NCBI GenBank assembly: GCA_964019165.1
Contig: OZ025280.1
Span: 12,580,428-12,644,427 of the forward strand
DNA from: Mastigias papua
Lineage: Eukaryota > Cnidaria > Scyphozoa > Rhizostomeae > Mastigiidae
DNA length: 64,000 bases
Direction of reading: 5' to 3'
Shown: piece after piece, positions 1 to 11,199 of the stretch
Position numbering within the stretch: position 1 is the first letter of the stretch
Layout: every line of letters begins with the position of its first letter
Program-made: the position numbers and the translations under genes
Notes under the pieces: generated by a model
Seen by the model: only the letters and a program-made list of their open reading frames with translations
Told to the model about the DNA's origin: nothing
The model's database searches: none

Positions 1-55
1 TGCCCATAGGAATCAATGAATGGCGTGCAGGGATTGCGCTTAGATTCAGATCCCA

Positions 56-1372
56 GTGGTCACCACATTCCTTCCTAGTGAAAGCATACTTGTCACAGTG
101 CTTTGCTCCTTTGCCTATTTGTACCTGCTCACTTGGCTATCAGTACTAACTCTTCTGCTGTCACTCATGATTGATTCTTTGCTGAATATTCTTCCACGGC
201 ATCTTTCCATAGGGCTGGGCACCCAGGGAATACATCGTATTTACGTGCAAATAACCAGTTATGCAATAACTACCGTATATTTTGTAATATACCTGCTGCT
301 GCATATTTCTAACACGAGATTTATATCAAAAGTGAATTCTAATTGTCTAGTAAAAACAGTTTCGGAAATTTTTCCTCACTTGTTGTATGCATTGTTGCTA
401 GGTGTAGTAAATGATTCAATCTACCTATTCCCTTTAGACATACTTTTACTCCTCGCAGGAGATATTGAACTAAATCCAGGTCCTCAAACTGAAAACTGCC
501 TACGATTTTTTCATTGGAACTTGAACGGCATCTGCGCAAGAAATGGTGTAAAAAGTCCTCTCATTGAGGCCTATAATTCTCTTTACAAATACGATGTATT
601 CGCTGTATCGGAATCCATGTTGGATAGTACAGTGCGAGATGAGGAGATCTCCATCGAAGGTTTTAGCAAAGAGATGTTCCGCTATGATCACCCAAGAGAT
701 TCCAAAGTTGGGGGTGTCTGCATGTATTTTAGAGAGGGTCTGCCAAGTCAACGTAGGAAGGATCTCAAACTATTACAGGAAATAGTCGTAGCTGATATAA
801 AAATAGGGCAAAAGAAAATATCTATAGTTACTGTTTATCGCAGCCCTAGCCAAAACAGTGAACAATTTGAAGTGTTCATAGATAAACTGCAGATGATATT
901 AACTCGTCTTAGGCAGGAGAAACCAACTGCATTGATCATAATGGGGGATTTCAACAGTAGGTCTTCTCAATGGTGGGAGGGAGATAATGACTTTCCAGAA
1001 GGAACTGCTTTGGAGGAGTTTATAGAGACAAACAACTTATACCAGTTAATAAATGAGCCCACAAATATACGTTGTGAAAGCATGTCTTGTATCGATCTTA
1101 TTATAACTGACCAGCCACATCTTTTTGTTGAATCTGGAGTTCACCCTTCCTTGGATGATCATTGTCAACATCAGCTTATTCATGGCAAGTTGAACTTGTC
1201 TACCCCTGCCCCACCACCCTATAAGAGGACTATGTGGGATTACGCAAAAGCGGACACCCAGTCAAGTAGGGACAGAATTAATGGGATCAAGTGGGAATCA
1301 CGGCTTATGGGTTTTGGTCCTAATGAGATGAGCGAAGTCTTCACGGAAACGATTTATTCAATTCTGTCTTAG
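56..1372 (+). pseudogene. LINE ORF2 N-terminal part: hydrophobic leader, 2A peptide, endonuclease
   Basis: Open for 438 codons. Residues 1-134 are strongly hydrophobic with several possible membrane segments and do not resemble a nucleic-acid-binding ORF1. Residues 135-143 are a 2A ribosome-skipping motif. From about residue 148 an endonuclease/exonuclease/phosphatase domain begins (FFHWNLNG), continues through GDFNSRSSQWW and CIDLIIT, and ends near DDHCQH. This domain nicks target DNA for target-primed reverse transcription. The TAG at 1370-1372 is an in-frame nonsense codon: the same frame continues immediately with sequence typical of the linker to the RT domain. The true start may lie upstream of the window. 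Confidence 0.85.
458..484 (+). other. 2A ribosome-skipping peptide motif in LINE
   Basis: The encoded motif is GDIELNPGP, an exact match to the 2A consensus DxExNPGP. At such motifs the ribosome fails to form the Gly-Pro bond and releases the upstream polypeptide. Here that would separate the hydrophobic leader (about 142 residues) from the endonuclease-RT polyprotein. 2A motifs are known in some invertebrate CR1/L2-type and trypanosome LINEs. The match is direct; activity is inferred. Confidence 0.9.
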
Positions 1373-3725
1373 ATACCAAATAAAGTTGTTACATGTAATG
1401 ACAAGGATGCCCCATGGGTGACAGCGGAAGTAAAAACAGCAATAAGGCGAAAACATAGGGTTTACAAAAAGGTTTTACAGCGTGGTAGAAGGCAAGAGGA
1501 CTGGATCAGAGTTAAGGATGTTCGGAAAGAAACGTCAAAAATAAGTATTGATGCTAAAGAAAAATAGTACCTAAAGTTAGGAAGAAAATTGTCCGATCCC
1601 AGCAAGGGTATCAAAACATATTGGACTGCCCTGAACAAAGTAATGAATAAGAACAGCATTGCGGGAATTCCTCCAAGTCTAGAAAATGGAATCCTAGTTA
1701 CCAATGTAGACATTAAGGCCAACATTTTGAATGATTTTTTTGTACAACAATGGTCCGAAATATCAACCGGCAGCACACTTCCCAACTTTTTGCCTCCGTG
1801 CAATTCATCTTTAACGGAGGTTGCCATTAACAGGGGGAAAGTTTTACGACTAATCCGGGCACTTGATTCCAAAAAAGCTGGTGGTTGTGACAACATATCT
1901 GTTCACATGATTAAGATATGCGATGACTCAATAGTTGAGCCCCTATGTTTAATCTTCGAAAAATCTTTGGAGACGGGAACGTTCCCTTCTGTCTGGAAGA
2001 AGGCTAATATAAGTCCTGTCCACAAAAAAGACAGCAGGCAGAACAGAATGAACTATAGGCCTATTTCACTCCTCCCTACCTTTGGGAAGATATTTGAAAA
2101 GTAATGTTTGATGAAAGTTATAACTACCTCTGTGAGAATCGACTTCTAGCTCAACAACAATCAGGCTTTCGCCTGGGAGACTCTACTATCAATCAATTGT
2201 TATCTATAACTCACAACATCTACAAAGCATTTGAAGCTTGTCCTACCCTTGAAACTAGAGCCGTTTTTCTTGATCTTTCTAAAGTGCTTGACAGGATTTG
2301 GCACGATGGCCTTTTGTACAAATTAAAATGCAATGGTATAAAGGGGAACGTCCTTGCTTTGATCCAGAACTACTTAGCTACTTGTAAACAGTGACTTGTT
2401 TTGAATGGCAAAAGCTCGAAATGGGCACCGATATGTGCTGGTGTGCCTCAGGGCTCTGTCCTAGGCCACTGTTTTTTCTTGTCTATATTAATGATCTAGT
2501 TGAGAATGTGACCTGTGATGTCAAAATGTTTGCGGATGATACTTCTCTCTTCTCGGTTGTAGAAGATGAAAGAAGATCTGCTGATGAGCTCAATGCTGAT
2601 CTTAACAGGGTGCGATTATGGGCCTGGCAATGGAAAATGCAGTTTAATGTAAATAAGACTGAAGAGGTTGTTTTCTCTTGCAAAAAAAGCAAACCGTTTC
2701 ATCCTCACCTTTTGCTAGGCAATGATGAAGTTGAGAGAAAATCTGAGCACAAGCATCTTGGAATGCAGCTTGACTCTGAACTGAATTTTCTTAGTCATAT
2801 TAAAGAGGCTATTGGCAAGGCTAGAAGGGGCATAGGGATGATAAGATTCCTGTCTAAGTATGTAGCTAGGGATGTGCTAGACAAAATATACAACTTGTAT
2901 GTGAGACCTCACTTAGACTATGGAGACATCATTTATCACAAATATGACCCAGAAATGCATCTAACATATACGCAAAGGCTCGAACAGACACAATATTCTG
3001 CAGCCTTAGCTGTTGCTGGAGCTTGGAGAGGTACAAATAGGCAAAGATTGTATGAAGAAGTAGGATGGGACAGTTTGTATCACAGAAGATGGTACAGAAG
3101 GCTATGCCATTTCTTTACCCTAGTGAAATCACAATCGCCACGTTACCTTTTTGATGAAATCCCTCCCGAACGTCAACTGAACTACAGTCTTAGACACCAT
3201 CGTGGTTATGAAGTACATGTTGCTAGAACCAATCGCTTTTCTAATTCTTATTTTCATAATACTCTGTTCGAGTGGAATTTGCTTGGGGAAGAGCTCAAAA
3301 ATTCAATATCCCTTTCTCAGTTTAAGAACAAATTATTAAAAATCATAAGACCGGAGGGAAATTCTGTCTACAATAGTTCTGATATTGAAGGTGTGAGATT
3401 ACTCACAAAGTTGCGTTTAAAGTTTAGTATGCTGAATGAACATACATTTAGACACACCTTTGATAGTCTTACTCCATTTTGTGCGTGTGGTAATGACTTG
3501 GAAGACAGCGAGCACTTTCTCCTGCAATGCCCCCAGTTTGATGTGATGCGGCAAGATCTCCTTGGACGGCTCTCTGAAGGTCCTGGTTTTAAAATCAATC
3601 TAGAAAATAAACCTTTGTGTGACTTGCTTCTGTTCGGAGACTCTAAAAATAGTGGCATTATCAATCGAATAATCCGTGAAGCAACACTTTCTTTAATCAA
3701 AACCACGAAAAGGTTTTCAGATTGA
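1373..3725 (+). pseudogene. LINE reverse transcriptase and C-terminal domain, multiply broken
   Basis: Continues the endonuclease frame. There is a second in-frame TAG at about 1565, then RT sequence (residues like KAGGCDNIS and YRPISLLPTFGKIFEK) to 2104. Frameshifts near 2102, 2394 and 2460 split the palm: motif A reads FLDLSKVLDRIWH with the usual AF altered to VL, and motif C reads FADDTS at about 2527. The last part, 2391-3725, holds thumb sequence and a C-terminal CxC...H...C cluster near 3482-3530 (EHFLLQCPQF). The enzyme would copy LINE RNA into DNA at the nick. At least five lesions make it non-functional. Confidence 0.85.
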
Positions 3726-4219
3726 ACTTAAGCACTAAATAGCAGCAACCTTTTGTTTTTTTTTCTTGTTGTTTTTTTGTTTTGTTTACTTGTAGTAATT
3801 GTAACGGGTGTCTTGTAAAGAAGTACTGCCATTTACACTGTTTGATAGCAGAAATGCTCATTACCATATGCCCTTTCGGCGGGGCGGTGCTTGCTGGGTG
3901 ATTAATGTTGTTGCCTGGTGCGTGCCGTTTTGTTCCAAGGCGTTTTTTCCATTATATTTTTTATGGGTGCCATTTCCAGTAAGGTGGTGACCATATCCAG
4001 TGAGGTGGTGGAGGTCTTCTTTCTGAGATGCCCATTCCAGTTGTTTTTCCTGCTTTGTTAGTAAATTATTTGTACATATATTTTGAAATTATTATAAGTG
4101 GCTGTCGTAGTTGGAACTCTCTGACATCATGTCCTTTCCAGCTATGGCAGCCATAGAATATATGCATTGATTAGTTGTAGTTTTAGGATTTTATGTGATA
4201 AAAAAAACACACTTTCAAT
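3726..4219. other. Non-coding: probable LINE 3' region, then unassigned
   Basis: Begins with T-rich tracts at 3750-3785, plausibly the 3' untranslated region of the LINE to the left. GC-richer unassigned sequence follows at 3870-4010. The short open frame at 3808-3990 has no recognisable domain. No clear tail or target duplication was found. Confidence 0.4.
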
Positions 4220-5729
4220 TTGTGTTTTAATACTTTCATCCATTATATCTCTGAACAAAAGTTCAAACAATTTGGATTTAGTACCAGCTCCCTTCTCCCT
4301 ATCCACTGGTTTCACGTTGCTGATGATGCTGCTGTTATAACTGGCCTGGAAAACGAGAATCAAATTCTTCTAAATCACTTTACTAGATGGTGTACCTGGG
4401 CTAATATGATAATCAGGGTTGATAAATGCTCAACAGTTGGGATTCGGAAGTCATCTACCGCATCCACTCAATATCTCCCAAAATTGTTGATTAACCAGTA
4501 TCCTGTCCCTACTGTTGCTGTTGGTAACTCATTTAAATATCTAGGTCGCTATTTCAATTTTTCAATTTTACCACTGATCATATGACTGAGGTATTACAGC
4601 TGATCACTGGCTTGATGCAATAAATTGATGAAATTCCTTGTCATCCGAAAAACAAACTGTTGTTATATCCTCGGTTTGTTCTTTCCAAGATATCATGGCA
4701 TTTTACTATTGCAGATCTTGGTAAGACATGGGTTTCTGAGAATATCGATAATCTCGTCTCTAAATATATCCGATCTGTGCCACCCTTAGTACTCTTGTTT
4801 TATCAAAATCGAAATATGGTATAAGCCTCATTCTTCCATCCACAAAATGTGCTCAATGCCAAGTAGTTATGAGAAATGCACTTAAGTCATCTCCAAACAC
4901 TGATATAAATGCTCTTTGGTCCCTGACTAGCTCTGGCTGCAATATACAATATGATCAATATCGCAATACAAAACAAGTTTTAACTGCTATTCGAGATGAC
5001 AATGAAGATCGTATCCGCCATGAACTAAAGTCACAAGGCTTCGTCCTTTCCTCTATACTCCTTCAAGGCAGTAAGCATACTCGTCGTCTTTGGACTAAGG
5101 TTCATTGCAATATGCCTAGAAACATCTTTAACTTTATAGTTAAGTATATCAATAATACTCTTCCTACTAAGAAGAATCTATGCAAATGGTCCCTCTCCCC
5201 CACATCTGCATGCTCTTTCTGCTTCCAATCTGAGACTCTTCAACATGTTGTATCCAGTTGCAAATCCTATCTTCAAGATGGTAGATATACCTGGCATCAT
5301 AATTCCGTCCTTTTACATCTTGCGACAACTCTCTCATCAGTAGTCAATAGCACATTATATGCAGATCTTCCCTTTTTTCCATCTCCTTCTTTAATAACTG
5401 GTGATTCTCTTCGTCCAGACCTAGTCTTAGTAAGTAACAGTTCATGCGTTTACCTGCTAGAAGTCACTGTTGGCTTTGAATCAAATATACAGATAAATAG
5501 TAACCGTAAGGCTACTAAATATCTTCCTCTTATTGCTGACCTCCAAAATTCTTATTCTACTGTGAACCTTATAAATCTCTCCATGAGTGCTCTCGGAATA
5601 CTTGGATCTTCTGAGTCCTTTCCATCAATGCTCAGAGACTTAAACTTCGATGATACTACCAAACATAAAATCCTGTCTAAAACAATTAATATTGCAGTAC
5701 ATTGTACTTATTATATTTTTTGTAGATGA
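4220..5729 (+). pseudogene. 5'-truncated LINE with restriction-like endonuclease, copy 1
   Basis: 3' half of a LINE of the R2/NeSL/HERO type. The first frame (4220-4585) is the RT palm and thumb, with VADDAAVI standing for motif C and a SFKYLGRYF block. Frames break between 4585 and 4869. The frame 4869-5729 carries a CCHC zinc motif (CSFCFQSETLQHVVSSC, about 5215-5265) and then a PD-(D/E)xK-like nuclease: RPDLVLV, LLEVTVGFE, then a Lys-rich NRKATKY. In this LINE class such a C-terminal nuclease replaces the apurinic-type one and cuts specific targets. The 5' part is missing and frameshifts are present, so it is dead. Confidence 0.78.
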
Positions 5730-5940
5730 AATAAACCTTGGACTAACCCTACTTTACTGGACTATTGACTATGACTTTACTACCTTAGTATTCCAGTTAC
5801 TATTGCTATTACTTCAATTTGAGACGTTTTGTTTTTTGGTTTTTTTTTGTTTTGTTGTTTTTTAAGTTGCAGACTTGCCAATTATGCACTGCCTTAATAT
5901 AGTGAGGTGTATGATTGTATACTTAGATTGCATTAATATC

Positions 5941-6232
5941 ATCAGGTTTCAAAACAAAAGCTAACAGGAAATTTACCAAAAATCGTTACCTTCTAAATGA
6001 CCTTTCATCGAAATACCGTCACGTCAAATTTGTGAACTTGTCCATAAGTTCCCTTGGAATCTTTGGACAATCTTGCGATTCGTTTATTCAGATGTGTAAT
6101 GATCTAACTACTAACACAGGGCACACTAACTTCATAATTACTAAATTAACTGGTATAATACTTCACACAACGTATTACATATTCTGCATGTGCAACAAAC
6201 CCAGGACTAACCCGGAACTTCTTTCTTATTAA
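5941..6232 (+). pseudogene. 5'-truncated LINE tail, copy 2 (endonuclease end only)
   Basis: Only the last part of the same restriction-endonuclease LINE protein remains: the block after the catalytic Lys region (LNLSISSLGIFGQSCDSF) through the terminal RTNPELLSY. It aligns by eye with the ends of copies 1 and 3 and stops at about the same residue. It is very short, as expected for an aborted target-primed reverse transcription. Confidence 0.72.
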
Positions 6233-6307
6233 CAGATTTCTTTCCTCCATTAGCTTGTTCATATATATAGTATCTCTTTTTTTTTGTTGTTTTAACATTA
6301 ACTGTAA

Positions 6308-6372
6308 TTAGGCCAGCCAAGTGCAAATTACCTATCATTAGAGAGATTTGTATTTGTATGTTTAGTTTATAT
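6308..6372 (+). repeat. 3' tail unit of the restriction-endonuclease LINE (first)
   Basis: A short block (AAATTACCTAT then TAGAGA and TTTGTATTTGTAT) ends copy 2 and is repeated at 7276-7310 after copy 3. It is probably the conserved 3' end recognised by this LINE's reverse transcriptase. Confidence 0.55.
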
Positions 6373-6389
6373 ATGTCAAAGTTTTAGAA

Positions 6390-7169
6390 CAACAATTATT
6401 TTCAACGAAAAACTGAAGTCCCAGCTTCCATCCCAAGGTTTTATCATATTCTTCCTTCTAGCTCACTCTCTGGTAACTCTCAACTCTTTTTGGTCCTCTA
6501 CACAGAGTAAGCTGCCTAAAAATATTTTCAATTCACTCTATGGTACCTAAATAACACGCTAGCTAATCGCACAAATCTCCACAGCTGGAAACTCTCACCA
6601 TCGCCCAACTGTTCTGTTTGCTTGCATCCTGGGTCTCTTCTTCATGTTGTATCAGGCTGTAAGTCTGATCTTGAAGATGGCCGCTATGCTTGGAGACATA
6701 ATCCAGCTCTACACTTTATAGCATCAACACTACAGTGTATTAAAACTCCACTCTGTATGTTGACCTCCCAGGTGTTCTCTCACCTTGCATTTTGACAGGG
6801 CATCTGTTGCGTCCCGATTTGCTTCTCTGCATTGGAACGGCTACAATCTATATCGTCGAGCTTACCGTTGGATTTGAAACCGATATAACTACCAACGCAG
6901 ACAAGAAGCGTAACAAATATCTGCAGCTCACTCGTGACCTCTCTTCACAATACCATAATACCAAATTTATCAACCTATCCATCAGCTCTATAGGAATTTT
7001 TGGGAAATCCTGCAAATCTTTTATTGAAATGTGCAATGATCTTGGTATTGACAAACAGCACTTTAACTATATACTAAGCAAACTTACAGCCATCATCATT
7101 CGATCCACCTATTCTATTTTCTGCATGAGAAACAAATCCTGGACTAACCCTGATCTTCTAACATACTAA
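6390..7169 (+). pseudogene. 5'-truncated LINE tail, copy 3 (zinc motif and endonuclease)
   Basis: Frameshifted at the left (about 6390-6790), where a second CCHC-like block is recognisable (CSVCLHPGSLLHVVSGC, about 6610-6660). The open frame 6792-7169 is the nuclease: RPDLLLC, IVELTVGFE, then KKRNKYLQL, ending WTNPDLLTY. It is closer to copy 2 than to copy 1. Three tails of one family in 3 kb on one strand suggests repeated insertion at a preferred site or a tandem array. Confidence 0.75.
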
Positions 7170-7260
7170 GACTTATAGTTAAATCTAAAGTCACTGTGTA
7201 TGGACTTGTATTCCTAAGTGCACTCTTTTTATATGACTTTGTTGACTATATCTGTACCCT

Positions 7261-7330
7261 TGTCTGCCGGATACAAATTACCTATACTTAGAGATATTTG
7301 TATTTGTATTAGTAATTTGAATATATACAT
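7261..7330 (+). repeat. 3' tail unit of the restriction-endonuclease LINE (second)
   Basis: Second occurrence of the AAATTACCTAT...TTTGTATTTGTAT block, following the stop of copy 3 by about 100 bases as in copy 2. It marks the likely 3' terminus of this copy. Confidence 0.55.
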
Positions 7331-7822
7331 GAGAAGTTGATAACAGAAAAATTATTACTAGTCTAAACATGAAAGTATCAGCAGTCCTCATATCTATACA
7401 ATTATGTGCATTATTTTATATTTATATGGCCTCTTGTGGCAAGCAAGCATAGCAAGCAGCAACCCAACATTCCTGACACCACTCTCTATATTTCACTATA
7501 CAACACTCAACATGCATGTTCAGTGAAATGGTCAGACCGTCAGGCCACCTTGTTGAGAGTGCATCCTTTTGTTGAGTGAAGGTTGGTCATGCTAAACAAT
7601 TTGTGAGCATGGTAAAGTGTTGCTGAGAGTGTTTGGTTACAATCTATACAAAGTTGAGCACCTTGACTTTCAGTTCTTTAAACTGGTTGTGGCTGACTTT
7701 AGCTGTTCTTGGTGGAAAAACTTGCATTTTGACTGTCCTTGGTATATCTTTGCACATCATGTTTCTAGAATGGTTTAAGTCTTCTCTTCAAGACAAACCT
7801 GAGCAACTTAAAAGGATAGCCA
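7331..7822. other. Unassigned sequence between LINEs
   Basis: No domain is recognisable on either strand. The open frame at 7633-7866 encodes a hydrophobic peptide without a known motif and runs into the LINE tail, so I do not call it a gene. If the LINE to the right inserted into the ISL2EU element, upstream parts of that transposon could lie here, but I could not see them. Confidence 0.35.
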
Positions 7823-8179
7823 TATATTCATATTCATATTTATTTATTAACCTATTGGGAGGGTAGCCCTTCAGTACAAGTACTGCTTTTCAAGGGGCCC
7901 TCCCCTACTACAAAAGAAAAATTTTACAATAGATTAAAATAATAAGAAAAAACAAAAACTTACAAAATTTATAAATATACAATAAGACCTACATTACACA
8001 ATATCTAAATAGAATAAAAACCTAACTTATAAAAGAAAAGAATCAAACTACTTTTTTAAAGTAGCTTAGGGAGGGTGCTTGCTTAGGCTCAGCTGATAAG
8101 CTGTTCCATACTTGTGCTCCCCTATAAGAAAATGCTTTTTGGCCACCCATTGTTTTCTTTTTGGGTAACCTTAAATCTG

Positions 8180-9923
8180 TCACAGTATTGCGACGATTAT
8201 AGGAGGCAATCTGTAAATTTTTGTGAAAAGGTCACTCAGGTATTGTGGAGCCAAACCATTTAAGGATTTGAAAACCATTAATTTGGTATCAGTCTCAATA
8301 ATATCCTTAATGGATTTCCAGCCCAGGCCCTGTATAAGTGGTAAACTAGGTGCATCAAAGCTACTGTTAGTAATAAGTCTAGCTGCTCGGTTTTGGAGCT
8401 TTTGCAACTGGTTGAGATCAGATAACCCAGCACAACCCCAAACCGAGCAACAATATCTTAAGTGAGGCTCCACGATACCTGAGTAGAGAATTTTTTGGAC
8501 ATCTTCTGATAGAAATGATTTAGCATGCTTCAGAAAGCCTAGAGCCTTAGACACCTTTTTAGAAATAGCCTAAATTTGTTTCTTCCAATCCAGAGAGCAA
8601 TCAATTTCTACACCAAGATATCTTTTTTGCTGAACAACTTGGATATCATGCTCACTAATTTTCAATTCTAAATGTGCATTCTGTTGCTTAAGAGTGCTAT
8701 GTTTTGACTTTGTAGTTACTAGCATAGAATGAGTTTTGGCTACATTTAAAGATAGTCTATTGCCTTGAAGCCATAACTCAAGGTGCCTAAGGTCACTGTT
8801 CATAGCCTCATTGAGCTGATTTATATCTCTAGACTGATAGCATAGGCTTGTGTCATCGGCATACATGGAAACTGTTGAAGAGTTGATAGCTTGTGGGAGA
8901 TCATTGATATAAACCAGAAAAAATAGGGGGCCAAGACATGAGCCTTGAGGTACCCCAACCTCTATATTTCCAATCTTTGAATCAACACCATTTACTCTAC
9001 TGAACTAGCAGTAAAGTAAGATCTTTACGAGCAGTAAGGTAAGATCTAAACCAGTCAAGTTCTCTATCCCTAATGCCATAGTGGTGTAGTTTTTTACAGA
9101 GAATTGAATGATCAACAGTATCGAATGCTTTCTTTACATCAATGAAAACTAGTCCCACAAGTTTGCCAACATCCAACCCATTATACCAATCATTGGTATT
9201 TTTGAGTAAGCAGGTTACTGTTGACCGAAGCTGTAAGAAACCTGATTGTTCATTGGAAAAAAGGTAATTTTGTCCCATATGCTGGTGGAGTTGGTTAGAG
9301 ATACTTTTTTCAAAGAGTCTTGAGATGACTGGCAGAACAGATATTGGTCTATAATTAGATTTATCTGTTCTTTCTCCTTCTTTATAAATTGGTGTTACCC
9401 TTGCAATTTTCCATAGGACAGGGAATTTGCTGGTTTCAATTGATGTGTTAAATAATAGAGCAAGAGACTTTTCTATAAAAGTAAGAGCAATCTTCATAAA
9501 GTAACTGGAGATGCCATCAAACACAAAACTCTGTGATGATTTGACATTGGCAAATGCTTCTCTGATTTCCCAAACTTTTATAGATCTAAATTCAAATTTT
9601 ACCTTTTCTTTGTTTACATTGTAGTCACCTGAGATGAGGAGATTAGGAGTTGGATCACTTTTGCAAGCAAGGTCTTTCCCCACTGAGCAAAAGAAGCTAT
9701 TCATGATATTGGAGATTTCTTCCTTGCTTGTGGTTTCCGTAGTTTGTTCTATGAGACAGTCAATATCACTAGATTTTGATTTCTTACCACGAAGCTCATT
9801 TATTGTTTTCCAGGATTCTTTTACATTGCCTCTACTTGCAGAGATCTTTTTGGAATAATATAGCCTCTTAAGATAATTATTCATACTGTTAACCTTGTTG
9901 CGGGTAATCCTATAGGACTCCAT
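8180..9923 (-). pseudogene. LINE reverse transcriptase (CR1/L2-like), broken frame
   Basis: Frame 9923-8997 holds the RT fingers and palm: YRPISVLPVISRLFEK, QSGFLQLRSTVTCLL and motif A VGLVFIDVKKAFDTVDH. It is interrupted near 8997. The frame 8866-8570 begins with motif C MYADDTSLCY, and 8554-8180 is the thumb and C-terminus (HLRYCCSVWGCAG, LQKLQNRAARLI). Between the pieces lies the GVPQGS-like region on the minus strand near 8940. The enzyme would carry out target-primed reverse transcription. An in-frame stop and frameshifts make this copy inactive. Confidence 0.85.
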
Positions 9924-9932
9924 AATGATAGG

Positions 9933-11033
9933 TCACTTGCTTTTGACAGCAGCTTTTTTGAGCCTATCCCTAGTGCGTATAAGGTTCCTAAGGTCACTAT
10001 CAATCCAAGGGCAAGATTTTCCTGACACACGAATTTTGCTTAATGGGGCATGCTTGTTTATGAACATACTGAAAAGATCTGACCACTTATTTACAAGTGA
10101 GTCAATGTTGTCAGTGTCATTAAGCAGTTGCTCCCAGCACATGCCAGACATATCAGCTATAAATGCTTCCACGTTAAAGTGCTTCATGTTGTGAGCTGTG
10201 ACTGTCTTGTGTCCTTTTCCTACACCCCCAGTAAATATGCGGACACAATATACCATATAGTGGTCACTCATAGCAACCTTATGCACTCCAGATTTTAGAA
10301 TATTACTGGCGTGGGTTGTGGCAATATGGTCAATGATGGTAGATGAGGTCAGTGTAACTCGAGTTGGCTCAGCAATAAGCTGTTTGAGGCTAAACAATTC
10401 ATAGAGGTCACATAAATGTTTAGCATCATTGTCTATCAGTGTACCTGGTTTTTTCCTAGTATTATCACAGTTGGTGTCACCTAGTACAATTACCTCCTTG
10501 CACTCCCTGTCACAGAAGGAGAGAACCCTTTCAAGCTCTCTAAAGCTTTGGACACTGGAGCTAGGGGGTCTGTACCAGGCAAGAATAATAAATGATTTGC
10601 ATTTAGGGGGCTGTACCTCAATACAAATAAGTTCAAGTCCTGTTAGAGGAATATCTTTTCGAAGCTTGTACCTAATAGAGTTCCTAATATAGATTAAGAC
10701 ACCACCACCATTCTGATTTCTATCAAGACGTTCTTGTTGGAAACCATAAATACTAGTCAGTTCGGTTGGGTAATTTTTATCGACCTTGGTCTCATTTAAA
10801 GCCAAAATATGGATCCCTAGGTCCTTTAAAAGAGCTTGAACCTCATCAAAGTGACCCCGGATACCATTACTGTTCAGAGAAGCAATTGCCATTCCCTTAT
10901 GAAAGCCAAGATGCCGACTACACCCACCAGTGTCAGAGATGATAGGAAGAGGCCCAAAGCAAGCATCCCCCCCAAGTCTATTACCCAAAGGTAATGTGTG
11001 AATTACTATTTTTTGCAAATAGCTGAATACCAT
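9933..11033 (-). CDS. LINE apurinic-type endonuclease domain
   Basis: Encodes an endonuclease/exonuclease/phosphatase domain: IASLNSNGIRGHFDEV near residue 50, LALNETKVD, GGVLIYIRN, IILAWYRPPSS, VLGDTNCDN, TIIDHIATT and MSDHYMVYC. These are the conserved metal-binding and catalytic blocks of LINE endonucleases. The Met at 11033 is probably not the natural start; the sequence upstream to 11514 belongs to the same element. The frame ends at 9933 and RT coding resumes 10 bases later, so a small lesion separates what was one ORF2. Confidence 0.85.
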   Translation of the reverse strand: MVFSYLQKIVIHTLPLGNRLGGDACFGPLPIISDTGGCSRHLGFHKGMAIASLNSNGIRGHFDEVQALLKDLGIHILALNETKVDKNYPTELTSIYGFQQERLDRNQNGGGVLIYIRNSIRYKLRKDIPLTGLELICIEVQPPKCKSFIILAWYRPPSSSVQSFRELERVLSFCDRECKEVIVLGDTNCDNTRKKPGTLIDNDAKHLCDLYELFSLKQLIAEPTRVTLTSSTIIDHIATTHASNILKSGVHKVAMSDHYMVYCVRIFTGGVGKGHKTVTAHNMKHFNVEAFIADMSGMCWEQLLNDTDNIDSLVNKWSDLFSMFINKHAPLSKIRVSGKSCPWIDSDLRNLIRTRDRLKKAAVKSK

Positions 11034-11199
11034 CAGGGCTTAGATAAAGACCATCATGAGAAAGATGCCGAAAGGCAATATTCCCGTGGTCAATAAAGTC
11101 AAAGCCCTGAGCTAAATAGAGGGCTTTCAGTGCGCTGTTCGTTTCTACTGTTCGTTGCTGTCAGTTTCGGCCTTTTTTGCGTAGCACTCAGCAATGCCT

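Larger units (their letters stand above)
1..3790 (+). mobile_element. CR1/L2-like LINE with 2A motif, 5' end outside window
   Basis: Non-LTR retrotransposon reading rightwards. In order it shows a hydrophobic N-terminal region, a 2A motif, an apurinic-type endonuclease, a reverse transcriptase and a C-terminal Cys/His motif, followed by a T-rich 3' region. The reading frame is broken several times, so this copy is dead. The left edge is cut by the window and the exact 3' end is not resolved; coding ends at 3725. Family assignment rests on domain order and on motifs such as the YRPISLLP block and FADDTS. CR1/L2 is the best fit, a Jockey-like clade the alternative. Confidence 0.85.

Noticed and set aside
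3808..3990. Short open frame after the first LINE
   Set aside because: Aromatic/Cys-rich random-looking peptide in what is probably 3' untranslated sequence.
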